DNA of 64,000 bases. Source: Azospirillum sp. SYSU D00513 (lineage in GTDB: Bacteria; Pseudomonadota; Alphaproteobacteria; Azospirillales; Azospirillaceae). Shown in pieces: positions 53,932-63,366 of this stretch. The stretch covers positions 1 to 64,000 of the forward strand of contig NZ_JAFIQV010000004.1 in NCBI RefSeq assembly GCF_017356015.1, written 5' to 3'. The position numbers and the translations under genes were made by a program. Under the pieces are notes generated by a model, which worked only from the letters and a program-made list of their open reading frames with translations, did not search any database and was not told the DNA's origin. Position 1 is the stretch's first letter, and every line of letters starts with the position of its first letter.

Positions 53932-54588
53932 ATGAGCGTCTTCTTCGGGCCGGACCACCGGCGGTTTCAGGAGGAACACGGCACCCGCAGGCTCGCCGAC
54001 CGCCTGGAGGAGATGGCGCATTCCGCCTTCGAACCACGGGAGCGTGACTTCATCCAGGCCGCCTCCATGTTCTTCCTCTCTACGGTGGACGAGCATGGCC
54101 GCCCGACGGTGTCCTATAAGGGCGGGCCACCCGGCTTCGTCCGGGTCACCGGGCCGGGCGAACTGGTTTTCCCGAGCTATGACGGGAACGGCATGTTCCT
54201 GTCGCTCGGGAACATCGCCGCCAGCGCCGAGGTCGGTCTGCTGTTCATCGACTTCGAACGGCCGCACCGCCTGCGCGTCCAGGGCCGGGCGGAGGTGCTG
54301 GACGATCCGGACCTCCTGCGGGACCATCCCGGCGCCGACCGCCTCGTGCGCGTGACGGCGACGCAGATCTTCGTGAACTGCGGGCGCTACATCCACAAGA
54401 GCGCGGGAAGTGCCCTCTCCCCCCATGTTCCCGACGCCGACGGGCGGCAGCCCTTCCCCGCCTGGAAGCGGCTCGACCTGTTCGAGGGCGCGCTGCCGGA
54501 CACCGACGCGCAGAGGGTGGATGAGCTGGGCGGGACGATGCCGCTGGAGGAATACCGGGGCGAGGACGAACCGCGCCCGCTGCGCTGA
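53932..54588 (+). CDS. pyridoxamine 5'-phosphate oxidase-family flavoprotein
   Basis: The 218-aa protein has the split-barrel FMN-binding fold. Visible parts: FIQAASMFFLSTVDEHGRP near residues 40-58 then TVSYKGGPPGFVRVTG, NGMFLSLGNIAASAEVGLLF and LRVQGRAEVLDDPDLLRDHP, and a long C-terminal helix region. It is not PdxH itself (different C-terminal signature); it is close to the stand-alone PNPOx-like proteins that reduce or bind flavin and heme. It stands alone between the DUF1508 gene and the second chemoreceptor. Confidence 0.85.
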   Translation: MSVFFGPDHRRFQEEHGTRRLADRLEEMAHSAFEPRERDFIQAASMFFLSTVDEHGRPTVSYKGGPPGFVRVTGPGELVFPSYDGNGMFLSLGNIAASAEVGLLFIDFERPHRLRVQGRAEVLDDPDLLRDHPGADRLVRVTATQIFVNCGRYIHKSAGSALSPHVPDADGRQPFPAWKRLDLFEGALPDTDAQRVDELGGTMPLEEYRGEDEPRPLR

Positions 54589-54721
54589 CCGGATCGGAAC
54601 CGAGAGGCCCGGAGAATCTCGCCAGGGACTGCCGGCCTCATCGAAGCGGCCTCCCTCACGTCCCGGTGCGGGCGCTCCCCTGATGTGGCGTCGCCCTTCC
54701 CCTTCCGGCAAGCCCCCCGCG

Positions 54722-56392
54722 TCAGGCCGCGCGGATGCCTTCCAGGAAGACCTCCACTTCCCGGCGCAGGGCGTCCGCCTGCCGCAGCAGGTCGGTGGAG
54801 GCGGCCTGCACCTGCGCCGCCGCGTCGCCCGTCTGAGCCGCCGCCCGGTTCACCTGCACGACGTTGGAAGTCACCTCGGCCGTGCCCTGGGCGGCCTGCT
54901 GCACGTTGCGGGTGATCTCGCCGGTGGTGGCGTTCTGCTCCTCGATCGCGGCGGCGATGGTCGCGGTGATCTCGCTGACGGCCATGATGGTCTGGCTGAT
55001 CCCGTCGATGGCGGCCACCGTGCCTTGCGTCGCCGCCTGCACCCCGGCGATCTGCTGGGCGATCTCCTCGGTCGCCTTTGCGGTCTGGTTGGCGAGCTGC
55101 TTCACCTCGCCCGCCACGACGGCGAAGCCCTTGCCCGCCTCGCCGGCCCGCGCCGCCTCGATGGTCGCGTTCAGCGCCAGCAGGTTGGTCTGGGAGGCGA
55201 CGTCCTGGATCAGCCGGACCACCTCGCCGATCCGGCCGGCGGCCTCGGCGAGGCCGCGCACCGAGCCGGTGGTCTCCCGCGCCTGGACCGCCGCCTTGGA
55301 GGCGATCTCGTTGGAGCTGGCGACCTGCCGGCTGATCTCCTGGATGGAGGCGCCCATTTCCTCCGTGGCCGACGCGACCGTCTGCACGTTGGCGGAGGTC
55401 TGTTCGGCCGCCGCCGCCGAGGCGCTGGCCTGCCGGTTGGTCCTGTCGGCGACCGCGGACATGCTCTCGGCGGTGCGCCGCAGCTCCCCGGCGGAAAGGT
55501 CCACCGTGTCCAGTGCGCCCGCAACCTTGCCGTCGAACTCCCGGATCAGCCGCTCCACGGCGGCGGCGCGCCGCTCCCGCGCCGCATGCTCCTCGGCTCG
55601 CACGGCCTCCAGACGCTGGCGCTCGACTCCGCTCTCCTTGAAGGACTGGATCGCCCGCGCCACGGCCCCGACCTCGTCCGGGCGGTCCCGGCAGGGCACC
55701 TCGGCCGCGAAGTCCTGCCGGGCCAGACGCTCCACGGCCCCGCTGATCCCGACCAGCGGTCCGACCACCCGGCGGCTCAGCACGCCGTAGAGCACCGCCA
55801 GGAAGGTGAGGGCGGTCGCGCCGATCATGGCCCGCGCGACGAGGTTCCAGAAGCCGGCCCTTTCCTGCGCCTCGGTGACGCCGGCCTCGGTGCGCGCGGC
55901 GAGGCGCTTCTGGAACTCGGCGATGGGTGCCGTGATCAGGGCCTTGCCCTTGTCGTAGCTCGGGCCGAACACCAGCGCCTGGGCCTGCTGGAGGTTGTTC
56001 TCCTCCACGGCCCTCATGGAGGCTTCCTCCAACGCGATCAGCGCGTCGGACTTGCCCTTGGCCTCCTCGATCAGTTCCAGTTCCGACGCCGGCGCGCCCA
56101 GTTCCTTCAGACGCGCGACCACGCGCTCGCGGGACTTGGTTTCCTTCACCTCGCGCCAGTAGGCGTCGTGATGCTTCCGCTCGCCGAAGATCGTGTAGCG
56201 GCGGGCCTCGTTGGTGAGGAAGTCGGAGGCGTTGGACAGGTCGAAGGCGAGCTGCCGGTTCTCCGTCCGCTCCCGGACCGCCCGCCGTTCGGCCTCGTCG
56301 GCACGGTCGGAAAGGACCAGGCAGGCGCCGGACAGGACGGTCATGCCCAGGGTGGCGGCGTAGGCGAGCTTGGTGACGGTTGCGATGCGCAT
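54722..56392 (-). CDS. methyl-accepting chemotaxis protein (4HB-type)
   Basis: A second chemoreceptor, 556 aa. TM1 at about 8-28, a periplasmic helical sensor domain at about 29-185 with a charged 4HB-like sequence ([20 protein letters not shown]), TM2 at about 188-210, HAMP at about 210-262, and the signalling tip at about 400-440 ([19 protein letters not shown] then [14 protein letters not shown]). It has the same C-terminal ending (FLEGIRAA) as the receptor at 1931-3619, so the two share a signalling domain type but differ in their sensor halves. No CheR tether is seen. Ligand unknown. Confidence 0.95.
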   Translation of the reverse strand: MRIATVTKLAYAATLGMTVLSGACLVLSDRADEAERRAVRERTENRQLAFDLSNASDFLTNEARRYTIFGERKHHDAYWREVKETKSRERVVARLKELGAPASELELIEEAKGKSDALIALEEASMRAVEENNLQQAQALVFGPSYDKGKALITAPIAEFQKRLAARTEAGVTEAQERAGFWNLVARAMIGATALTFLAVLYGVLSRRVVGPLVGISGAVERLARQDFAAEVPCRDRPDEVGAVARAIQSFKESGVERQRLEAVRAEEHAARERRAAAVERLIREFDGKVAGALDTVDLSAGELRRTAESMSAVADRTNRQASASAAAAEQTSANVQTVASATEEMGASIQEISRQVASSNEIASKAAVQARETTGSVRGLAEAAGRIGEVVRLIQDVASQTNLLALNATIEAARAGEAGKGFAVVAGEVKQLANQTAKATEEIAQQIAGVQAATQGTVAAIDGISQTIMAVSEITATIAAAIEEQNATTGEITRNVQQAAQGTAEVTSNVVQVNRAAAQTGDAAAQVQAASTDLLRQADALRREVEVFLEGIRAA

Positions 56393-56575
56393 GGAAACAG
56401 GGACCCCAGGGCGAAGAACGCGCGGCAGCGGCCCCGGCGGAACGCCCGGCCGTGACAGCTCCCGCTGTGACGGGGCTGTGATTAGGGCAAAAGCGTTAAC
56501 GGAACATCAATCAGTGGTTGATGTTGCTGGCTTGCCTGTTCTTCTGAAGGTTGGCCTCACGGACGATCCGGGGCC

Positions 56576-59500
56576 TCACTCCAGCGGCGCGAACAACAGG
56601 TTCAGATCCTCGTCGGTCAGGCCGGGCAGCTCGGCGCCGCCGTCTTCCAGCACCGCGTCGGCCAGCGCCTGCTTGCGTTCCTGCAAGGTCAGGATCGCCT
56701 GCTCGACCGTGCCGACCGTGACCAGCTTGTAGACGAAGACGGGCTTGTCCTGGCCAATGCGGTAGGCACGGTCGGTGGCCTGCCGCTCGACGGCGGGGTT
56801 CCACCAGGGATCGTAGTGGATGACCGTGTCGGCGGCGGTCAGGTTCAGCCCGGTGCCGCCGGCCTTCAGGCTGATCAGGAAGACCGGCACCTCGCCGCGC
56901 TGGAACCGCTCCACCGGCGTCGCGCGGTCCCGCGTCTGTCCGGTCAGCTTCACGTACCGAATGCCGGCACCGTCCAGCGCCGTCTCGATCAGCGACAGCA
57001 TGCTGGTGAATTGCGAGAAGAGCAGGACGCGGCGCCCGTCCGCCACCAGCGCCGGCAGCATCTCCATCAGCCGGTCGAGCTTGGCGGAATGTTTCACCTT
57101 GCCGGCGGCGGGGATCTTCAGCAGGCGGGGGTCGCAGCAGGCCTGCCGCAGCTTCAGCAGCGCGTCGAGGATGAGGATGTGGCTGCGCGCCAGCCCGAGC
57201 TTGCGCACCTCGGCTCGCACCCGCTCGTCCATTGCGACGCGGATGCTCTCATAGAGGTCGCGTTGCGGGCCGTCGAGATCGATGTGCTCGACCATTTCCG
57301 TCTTGGGCGGCAGCTCCGTCGCGACCTGCTCCTTCGTGCGCCGCAGCAGGAAGGGCCGGACCCGCCGGGCGAGCGCACGGGCACGATGCTGGTCACCCCG
57401 CTTTTCAATGGGGGTGCGGTACAGCCGCTTGAAGGTCTTCTCGTCGCCGAGGAATCCGGGCACCAGGAAATGGAACAGCGACCACAGCTCGGCCAGGTTG
57501 TTCTCCATCGGCGTGCCGGTCAGGCACAGCCGGTGGCGTGCCTTCAGCTGCACCGCGACGAGCGCCGCCTGGGATTTCGGGTTCTTGATGGTCTGGGCCT
57601 CGTCCAGCACCACCAGATGCCAGTCCTGGCCCAGCAGGGCCTCGCGGTCGCGGGGCAGCAGTGGGTAGGTGCTGACGACGAGGTCGTGCTCCCCGATCCG
57701 GTCCAGGTCGCTCTTGCGCCCGGCGCCGTGCAGCACCAGCACGCGCAGGTCCGGCGCGAAGCGGGCCGACTCTGCCCGCCAGTTGGCAACGAGGCTGGTG
57801 GGGGCCACGACGAGGCAGGGACGGTCGAGCCGGCCGGCTTCCTTCTCGATCAGAATGTGGCTCAAGGTCTGGACCGTCTTGCCCAATCCCATGTCGTCGG
57901 CGAGCACGCCGCCGAACTCCACCTCCCTCAGGAATTGCAGCCAGCTCACCCCGTCCCGCTGGTAGGGGCGCAATTCCGCCTTCAGCCCGGCCGGTGGGGG
58001 CACCGGCGCGATGCTTCCGATCTCCCGCAGCTTGCGCCCGACCTCCAGCAGCCGGCTGTTGCCGGTCCAGCGCAACCCGGTGGCGGCCGAGGCCGCCTCG
58101 GCCTCGGCGAGGGCAGCGGCGTCCGCCCTGGACAGGCGCAGGGTGCCGTCCTCGCCCAGAGCGCCGGCCTGGAACAGGTCCCACAGCACGCGCAGCATCG
58201 CGGCCAGCCGGTCGCCCGGCGTCGGCATCAGCCGCCCGTCGGGCAGGGGCACGAAGAGGGGCTCCGTCCTTCCGGCAAGCTGCTCCAGATGCTCCTCTCC
58301 CTGGATGCCGCGCAGGAGGGGCAGGAGGAGCGGCAGCAGGTCGAGCCGTTGGCCGTCCACCGTGACGCCGAGCGACAGACCGAACCAGTCGATGCCGCTC
58401 GCTTCCTCCTCCAGCGCGGCGGACCAGTCCTCGCCGGGCTCGGCGAACCCGATCTCGTAGGCCGGGTCCGTCTCGACCCGCCAGCCTTCCGCGCGCAGCA
58501 GGGGAGCGTCACGGTAAAGGAACCGCATCAGCCGGTCGTGACCTTCGTTGAAACCGCCGAGCTCCTGCGGGGGGACCTGGAAGCGGGGCGCCCAGCCGGC
58601 CATGTCGCCGCCATGCTCCAGGATGTCCGTGTCTTCGAATCCCAGCTCCTCCAGACGCGCGACGGCCCGGGTCTCCAGGTCCCGGCGGCGCGGAACGCGA
58701 ATCGGGCGTCCGTTCTCCACGAACGCCACCCAATCCTTCGGATCGGACGGGGAGAGGATGCGGCCCTCATAATCGAAGCCGAGCACCGCGCCGAGGCACT
58801 GTATCTCCTCGATATCGAGGCCGTAGCCGTCCAGCTCATCGAAGAAGTCGTCCGTGACCGCGTACACCAGCCCGACCCGGAGCACCGGCACGGGCTCGGC
58901 GGGGCGTTCCTCCGGCTCGGCCGGAAGGGGCGGGAGAAGGGCGGGCTGGTCCGGCAGGCGCTGCTCCAGCTCCTCCCGGACCCGCACCACCTCTTCCACG
59001 GGGACCGCAGGGGCGGCCAGGAGCGCCGCCGCGACCCGGTCGGGCAGCCCGGTCTCGAGCGGGCCGCACAGGCCCGTCTCCGGGTCGAGGTACCAGGGCG
59101 GCACCAGCGGCAGGACGATGGCGCCCGGCTCCTTCATGACGAGGACCGGGCGCTGGGCGCCGTCCGCGTCCATGCGCCAGCGCGGCTCCGCATCCCGGCG
59201 CGGCCCCGGCCGCAGAAGCGGGCCGTCCAGACCTTGCCAATAGGCTCGGCCCGTCCGCAGGATCATGCCCAGCACGGCCGGACCGGCTTCCGAGCGCAGG
59301 GGAAACTCGGTCCGGTCGTAGCGGCCGTCCGACTCGGACAGGACGGGCAGCAGCCGGAAGATCGACCGGTCGTCCGCCTGGATGTAGTCCGGCGCCCCGA
59401 AGCCCGGGTGAAGCGGAACCGCGTCAGCGCGCAGGGGCTGGACCTGTTTCCCGAACCCGCCCCCTTTCAGCTTGTGCACGCGCAACGGGAGGACGACCGT

Positions 59501-59956
59501 TTCCGGCGCGTTCCGGTTCGCTTTGATGTCGAGGCAGTAGACGAGCATGCGGCCGGGCGGCGCCTCGTCTCCGGCCGCCGATTCCAGCGACGACAGCCAG
59601 CGCTTCAACGCCTTGTCGGACGTGGCCGTGCCCTGCGCCAGCGTGTCGAGCAGGAGCGCCACCATGTGCTTGCAGTGATATCCCAGGTAGCAGCTGCAAT
59701 GGCCCGAGAACAGCACCGCGCCCAGCCGGTGGCGCTGCACGTTCACGGAGACGCGATAGGGATCCAGCGCGTTCCCCTGAACCATCCCGGTGATCCGCAT
59801 TCCGTCCGAATCGGTCTCCAGGTCGATCACGTGGCCCCGGCGCTGGTATTCCTGACCACGTTCGAAGGCTCCCCTGGGGAAAGCCTGGCGGATATCCGCC
59901 TCGGTGAATGGAAGCATTCCGTCCCGCAAGCCTGCCAGCATCGCGCTGCCGGCCAT
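56576..59956 (-). CDS. SNF2-family helicase with N-terminal SWIM zinc finger
   Basis: The 1126-aa protein has a SWIM finger at residues 87-97 (CSCYLGYHCKH, the C-x-C-xn-C-x-H pattern), a long middle region without assigned domain (about 130-660), and a C-terminal SNF2/Rad54-like ATPase. Motifs in that ATPase: LADDMGLGKTVQTLSHILIE (I, near 685), VLDEAQTIKNPKS (II), LTGTPMENNLAELWSLFHFL (III), LLFSQFTSMLSLIETAL (IV), and LKAGGTGLNLTAAD with ERQATDRAYRIGQ (V-VI). It would move along double-stranded DNA, with an unknown role. The start at 59956 lacks a clear ribosome site; the Met at 59917 (MLPFTEADIRQAF) is an alternative. Confidence 0.92.
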   Translation of the reverse strand: MAGSAMLAGLRDGMLPFTEADIRQAFPRGAFERGQEYQRRGHVIDLETDSDGMRITGMVQGNALDPYRVSVNVQRHRLGAVLFSGHCSCYLGYHCKHMVALLLDTLAQGTATSDKALKRWLSSLESAAGDEAPPGRMLVYCLDIKANRNAPETVVLPLRVHKLKGGGFGKQVQPLRADAVPLHPGFGAPDYIQADDRSIFRLLPVLSESDGRYDRTEFPLRSEAGPAVLGMILRTGRAYWQGLDGPLLRPGPRRDAEPRWRMDADGAQRPVLVMKEPGAIVLPLVPPWYLDPETGLCGPLETGLPDRVAAALLAAPAVPVEEVVRVREELEQRLPDQPALLPPLPAEPEERPAEPVPVLRVGLVYAVTDDFFDELDGYGLDIEEIQCLGAVLGFDYEGRILSPSDPKDWVAFVENGRPIRVPRRRDLETRAVARLEELGFEDTDILEHGGDMAGWAPRFQVPPQELGGFNEGHDRLMRFLYRDAPLLRAEGWRVETDPAYEIGFAEPGEDWSAALEEEASGIDWFGLSLGVTVDGQRLDLLPLLLPLLRGIQGEEHLEQLAGRTEPLFVPLPDGRLMPTPGDRLAAMLRVLWDLFQAGALGEDGTLRLSRADAAALAEAEAASAATGLRWTGNSRLLEVGRKLREIGSIAPVPPPAGLKAELRPYQRDGVSWLQFLREVEFGGVLADDMGLGKTVQTLSHILIEKEAGRLDRPCLVVAPTSLVANWRAESARFAPDLRVLVLHGAGRKSDLDRIGEHDLVVSTYPLLPRDREALLGQDWHLVVLDEAQTIKNPKSQAALVAVQLKARHRLCLTGTPMENNLAELWSLFHFLVPGFLGDEKTFKRLYRTPIEKRGDQHRARALARRVRPFLLRRTKEQVATELPPKTEMVEHIDLDGPQRDLYESIRVAMDERVRAEVRKLGLARSHILILDALLKLRQACCDPRLLKIPAAGKVKHSAKLDRLMEMLPALVADGRRVLLFSQFTSMLSLIETALDGAGIRYVKLTGQTRDRATPVERFQRGEVPVFLISLKAGGTGLNLTAADTVIHYDPWWNPAVERQATDRAYRIGQDKPVFVYKLVTVGTVEQAILTLQERKQALADAVLEDGGAELPGLTDEDLNLLFAPLE

Positions 59957-60189
59957 GGATGAATTGAAACAAGCGGGCGGACGATGAAACAGGATGTCGG
60001 ATTCTGCAACAGCTCGTCTGCCATGTGACAGCGGCGAAATCCGGGCGACACACGCGAACAACAATGCCCCTCTAAAGTCTCTCCCCGGATACCAATGGTC
60101 CGGCGGCCCTCCGCCGGGCATGGATCCGGCCGGAGGCGGTTGCGAACCGTCGGTCCGGCTCACCGTTTGACTTCAGAGACGAGGCCGCC

Positions 60190-60468
60190 ATGCCGACACA
60201 TGACTACCTCTCCAGGGCCGTTTCGACCGACCGCGACATCACCTTGGAAGCCTTGCGCGTCTTCACCTACCTGAGCCGGCGCCTGCAGTACGATCATCCG
60301 GTTCCCGTGCTTCAGTCGGAACTGGCCGACGCGCTCGGCATGCAGCGGCCCAACGTCAACCGGGCCATCAAGCTTCTGGAGACGAAGCGTATCCTGCTCC
60401 GTGACGCCAAGCATGGCCGCGCGGTCACCTTCCGCCTGAACGGAGAGCTGGAAGCCGGCCACGCCTGA
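60190..60468 (+). CDS. small winged-helix regulator
   Basis: A 92-aa protein dominated by a winged-helix: SELADALGMQRPNVNRAI is the helix-turn-helix, followed by LLETKRILLRDAKHGRAVTF as the wing. It resembles RepL/MarR-type single-domain regulators found in phages and plasmids. It sits between a SNF2 gene and glgX, and its gene starts with GAGGCCGCC. Target unknown. Confidence 0.75.
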   Translation: MPTHDYLSRAVSTDRDITLEALRVFTYLSRRLQYDHPVPVLQSELADALGMQRPNVNRAIKLLETKRILLRDAKHGRAVTFRLNGELEAGHA

Positions 60469-60481
60469 CGCGTTCCCCGCG

Positions 60482-60517
60482 GGGGGAGGTCATGGCGGAG
60501 CTCCGCCGGCCTCCCCC
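60482..60517. terminator. bidirectional hairpin
   Basis: Between the convergent regulator and glgX genes, gggggaggt...ggcggag (60482-60500) pairs with ctccgcc...cctccccc (60501-60517) to give a long, slightly interrupted GC stem. No U-tract is evident. Confidence 0.6.
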
Positions 60518-60521
60518 GAGG

Positions 60522-62855
60522 TCACTCGGCCGGTGTCTCCAGCGCCTGCACTTCCTCCGCGGGCAATGCCGCCTTTTCGTCCAGCGCCCGTGAGGCATCC
60601 CGCAAGGCACGGGCGGCGGCCTTCAGCGCGTTGGTCGGGCGGCGCCGTTCCGGCATCAGTTCGAACAGCTGGAGCGAACGCCCGCCGACCGCGATCTCGT
60701 CGCCGCTCTGTGCCGTGGTCAGTTCCACGCGCTCCGGATCGCGCGTGTCGATCAGGTTCACCCAGCGGCTTCCGCCGACCACCGCCGGCAGGGTGAAGGG
60801 CACGACGTCGTGGTGGGAATTGACGATCAGCAGCACGGTTGCGTCCGAGGCCGGCTTCTTGATCCCGGTTGCCTGGGCGCGACCGTCGATCAGCAGCCCC
60901 AGGCAGCGGGCCATCGGGTCCTGCCATTGCTCCGTCGTCTTTTCCCGGCCGGCCGGCGTCACCCAGGTGATGTCCTTGACCTCCGTGTCCGGGTTGAAGG
61001 CGCCGGTCAGGAAACGGGCACGGCGGAGCTGCGGATGGCTCTGCCGCAACGCGATCAGCCGCCGGACGAAGTCGGTCAGGGCCAGCCCGTCCTCGTCGAT
61101 GCCCTCCCAGTCGATCCAGCTCACCTCGTTGTCCTGGCAATAGGCGTTATTGTTGCCGTTCTGCGTCCGGGCGAACTCGTCGCCGGCCAGCAGCATCGGC
61201 GTGCCCTGGGACAGCAGCAGCGTGGCCAGCAGGTTGCGCATCTGCCGGAAGCGCAACGCCTTGATCTCCGGGTCGTCGGTCGGCCCCTCGACTCCGTGGT
61301 TCCACGAGATGTTGTGGGAGTGGCCGTCCTTGTTGCCCTCGCCGTTCGCCTCGTTGTGCTTCTCGTTGTAGGAGACGAGGTCGTGCAGCGTGAAACCGTC
61401 ATGGGCGGTGATGAAGTTGACCGACGCCCAGGGCTTGCGCCCCCGGTGGTTGAAGGTGTCGGCTGACGCGGTCATGCGCGTCGCCAGTTCCGGCAGCTTG
61501 CCCTCGTCGCCCTTCCAGTAGGCGCGCACCGTGTCGCGGTACTTGTCGTTCCATTCCGCCCAGCCCGGCGGGAAGCCGCCGACCTGATAGCCGCCGGGGC
61601 CGCAGTCCCAGGGCTCCGCGATCAGCTTCACCCGCGACAGCACCGGATCCTGCCGGCAGCTGTCGAGGAAGCCGCCGCCCTGGTCGAAGCCGTGCGGCTC
61701 GCGCCCGAGAATGGTGGCGAGGTCGAAGCGGAAGCCGTCGACGTGCATCTCGGTCACCCAGTACCGAAGACTGTCGGTGACCATCTGGAGCACGCGCGGG
61801 TGGCTGAGGTTCAGCGTGTTCCCGGTGCCGGTGTCGTTGATGTAATAGCGCTGGTCGGGGGCCAGCCGGTAGTAGCTGGCGTTGTCGATGCCCTTGAAGG
61901 ACAGGGTCGGACCCATCTCGTTGCCTTCGGCGGTGTGGTTGTAGACCACGTCCAGGATCACCTCGATCCCCGCCTCGTGATACCGGGCGACCATCTCCTT
62001 GAACTCGCTGATGCGGCCGGTGCCGAGATAGCGCGGGTCCGGCGCGAAGAAAGAGATGGTGTTGTAGCCCCAGTAATTGCGCAGCCCCTTTTCCAGAAGA
62101 TAGCGGTCGTCGACGAAGGCGTGGATCGGCAGAAGCTCGACGGCGGTGACGCCGAGCGAGCGGATGTAGTCCACCACCTCCTGCTGCGCCATGCCGGCGA
62201 AGCTGCCGCGGTGCTGTGGCGGCACGGCGGGGTGCCGCATCGTGTAGCCGCGCACGTGGGCCTCGTAGAAGACCGTGTTTTCCCATGGAACGCAGGGCAG
62301 CCGTTCCTTGCCCCAGGTGAAGGCGGGATCGACCACCACGCATTTCGGCATGCCGGGCGCGCTGTCGCGCCGGTCGAAGGACAGGTCGCCCCGCGCCGCA
62401 CCCACCCGGTAGCCGAAATGGGCGTCCGACCAGCGCAACGGCCCGACGAGCTGCCGGGCGTAGGGATCGAGAAGAAGCTTGTGCGGGTTGAAGCGGTGTC
62501 CGGCGCGCGGCTCGTAAGGGCCGTGCACCCGGTAGCCGTAAACGGTGCCCGGCCGGGCGTCCGGCAGATAGCCGTGCCAGACCTCGTCCGTGTATTCCGG
62601 CAACTCGATCCGCTCCAGCTCGCGCCGGCCCTCCTGGTCGAACAGGCACAGCTCCACCTTGGTGGCGTTGGCCGAGAAGAGGGCGAAGTTCACGCCCAGC
62701 CCGTCCCAGCTTGCGCCGAGCGGGTAGGGAAGGCCCTCCCGCACGCGTGAACGGCGGAGGATCTGCGGTGCGAACGGAGTCTTCTTCAATTGGGAGCCTC
62801 TTGGATGGGACCGCCTGGCCGGTCCGTGCGCCGAAGGGCGGGCATGGACAGACAT
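60522..62855 (-). CDS. glgX: glycogen debranching enzyme GlgX
   Basis: The protein (777 aa from ATG 62855) cleaves alpha-1,6 branches of limit dextrin. Order: N-terminal CBM48 (GLPYPLGASWDGLGVNFALF), then a GH13 barrel with VYEAHVRG-like EAHVRGYTMRHP, GVTAVELLPIHAFVDD, EVILDVVYNHTAEGNEMGP, DGFRFDLATILG (nucleophile Asp), LIAEPWDCGPGGYQVGGFPP (acid/base Glu) and FITAHDGFTLHDLVSYNEKH. The C-terminal tail beyond residue 720 is Ala/Glu-rich. A TTG at 62789 starting KKTPFAPQIL is an alternative start that would drop 22 residues of unclear value. No other glg genes adjoin it. Confidence 0.93.
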   Translation of the reverse strand: MSVHARPSAHGPARRSHPRGSQLKKTPFAPQILRRSRVREGLPYPLGASWDGLGVNFALFSANATKVELCLFDQEGRRELERIELPEYTDEVWHGYLPDARPGTVYGYRVHGPYEPRAGHRFNPHKLLLDPYARQLVGPLRWSDAHFGYRVGAARGDLSFDRRDSAPGMPKCVVVDPAFTWGKERLPCVPWENTVFYEAHVRGYTMRHPAVPPQHRGSFAGMAQQEVVDYIRSLGVTAVELLPIHAFVDDRYLLEKGLRNYWGYNTISFFAPDPRYLGTGRISEFKEMVARYHEAGIEVILDVVYNHTAEGNEMGPTLSFKGIDNASYYRLAPDQRYYINDTGTGNTLNLSHPRVLQMVTDSLRYWVTEMHVDGFRFDLATILGREPHGFDQGGGFLDSCRQDPVLSRVKLIAEPWDCGPGGYQVGGFPPGWAEWNDKYRDTVRAYWKGDEGKLPELATRMTASADTFNHRGRKPWASVNFITAHDGFTLHDLVSYNEKHNEANGEGNKDGHSHNISWNHGVEGPTDDPEIKALRFRQMRNLLATLLLSQGTPMLLAGDEFARTQNGNNNAYCQDNEVSWIDWEGIDEDGLALTDFVRRLIALRQSHPQLRRARFLTGAFNPDTEVKDITWVTPAGREKTTEQWQDPMARCLGLLIDGRAQATGIKKPASDATVLLIVNSHHDVVPFTLPAVVGGSRWVNLIDTRDPERVELTTAQSGDEIAVGGRSLQLFELMPERRRPTNALKAAARALRDASRALDEKAALPAEEVQALETPAE

Positions 62856-63366
62856 GGGAACCGGGCTGGCGGGCGCAATGATCCGCCCGTGGGGCCTGCC
62901 CCGAACGAACGGGCGGGCTTTGCTGTCGAATTCGTGTGGCTCTCGTGCGAAGGGGGTGCTGCCTTAGGCGCATCGTCATAGTCGCCAAGGCAGGTCGCGC
63001 CAGTGCGCCGCTCATGCTATGCTACAGCCTAGAAATAAAGATAAATTCCCAAATGGTCGGGGTGCCGGGGCCAGTGTCGCGGCAGTCTGTCCCAGTCGCC
63101 GTCCGGTAGGGCGCTTGTGCTCCTCTGGCTTGGTTGTTAAGGATGGCGGCGTCTTTGCCGTGAGTGCAGGGTTTTGACGGGCGGCGCGGCCAAGCCACCT
63201 TCGGTGGAAAGATTTTTCCGCGTCTTCCAGCCTTGCCGGGCGGGTGCCGGTCCTTGCGCCGGTGAAACCTTGCCCCGACGCCGTGCCGCCGAGAGCTCTC
63301 CCTCGCCCTCTGTTCCGACGCCCTCCGTTACGACGACGCCTGCTCTTCAATCTTCGTCCTGGTGCC
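62856..63366. other. intergenic region before sensor gene
   Basis: About 500 nt between the minus-strand glgX and a plus-strand membrane sensor. The stretch 63025-63055 (agaaataaagataaattccc) is AT-rich and stands out in GC-rich surroundings; it may be a promoter. No coding frame of family character was found. Confidence 0.4.

Noticed and set aside
56816-59962. Long plus-strand frame of 1048 codons opposite the SNF2 gene
   Set aside because: Antisense shadow; the real gene has SWIM and SNF2 motifs on the minus strand.
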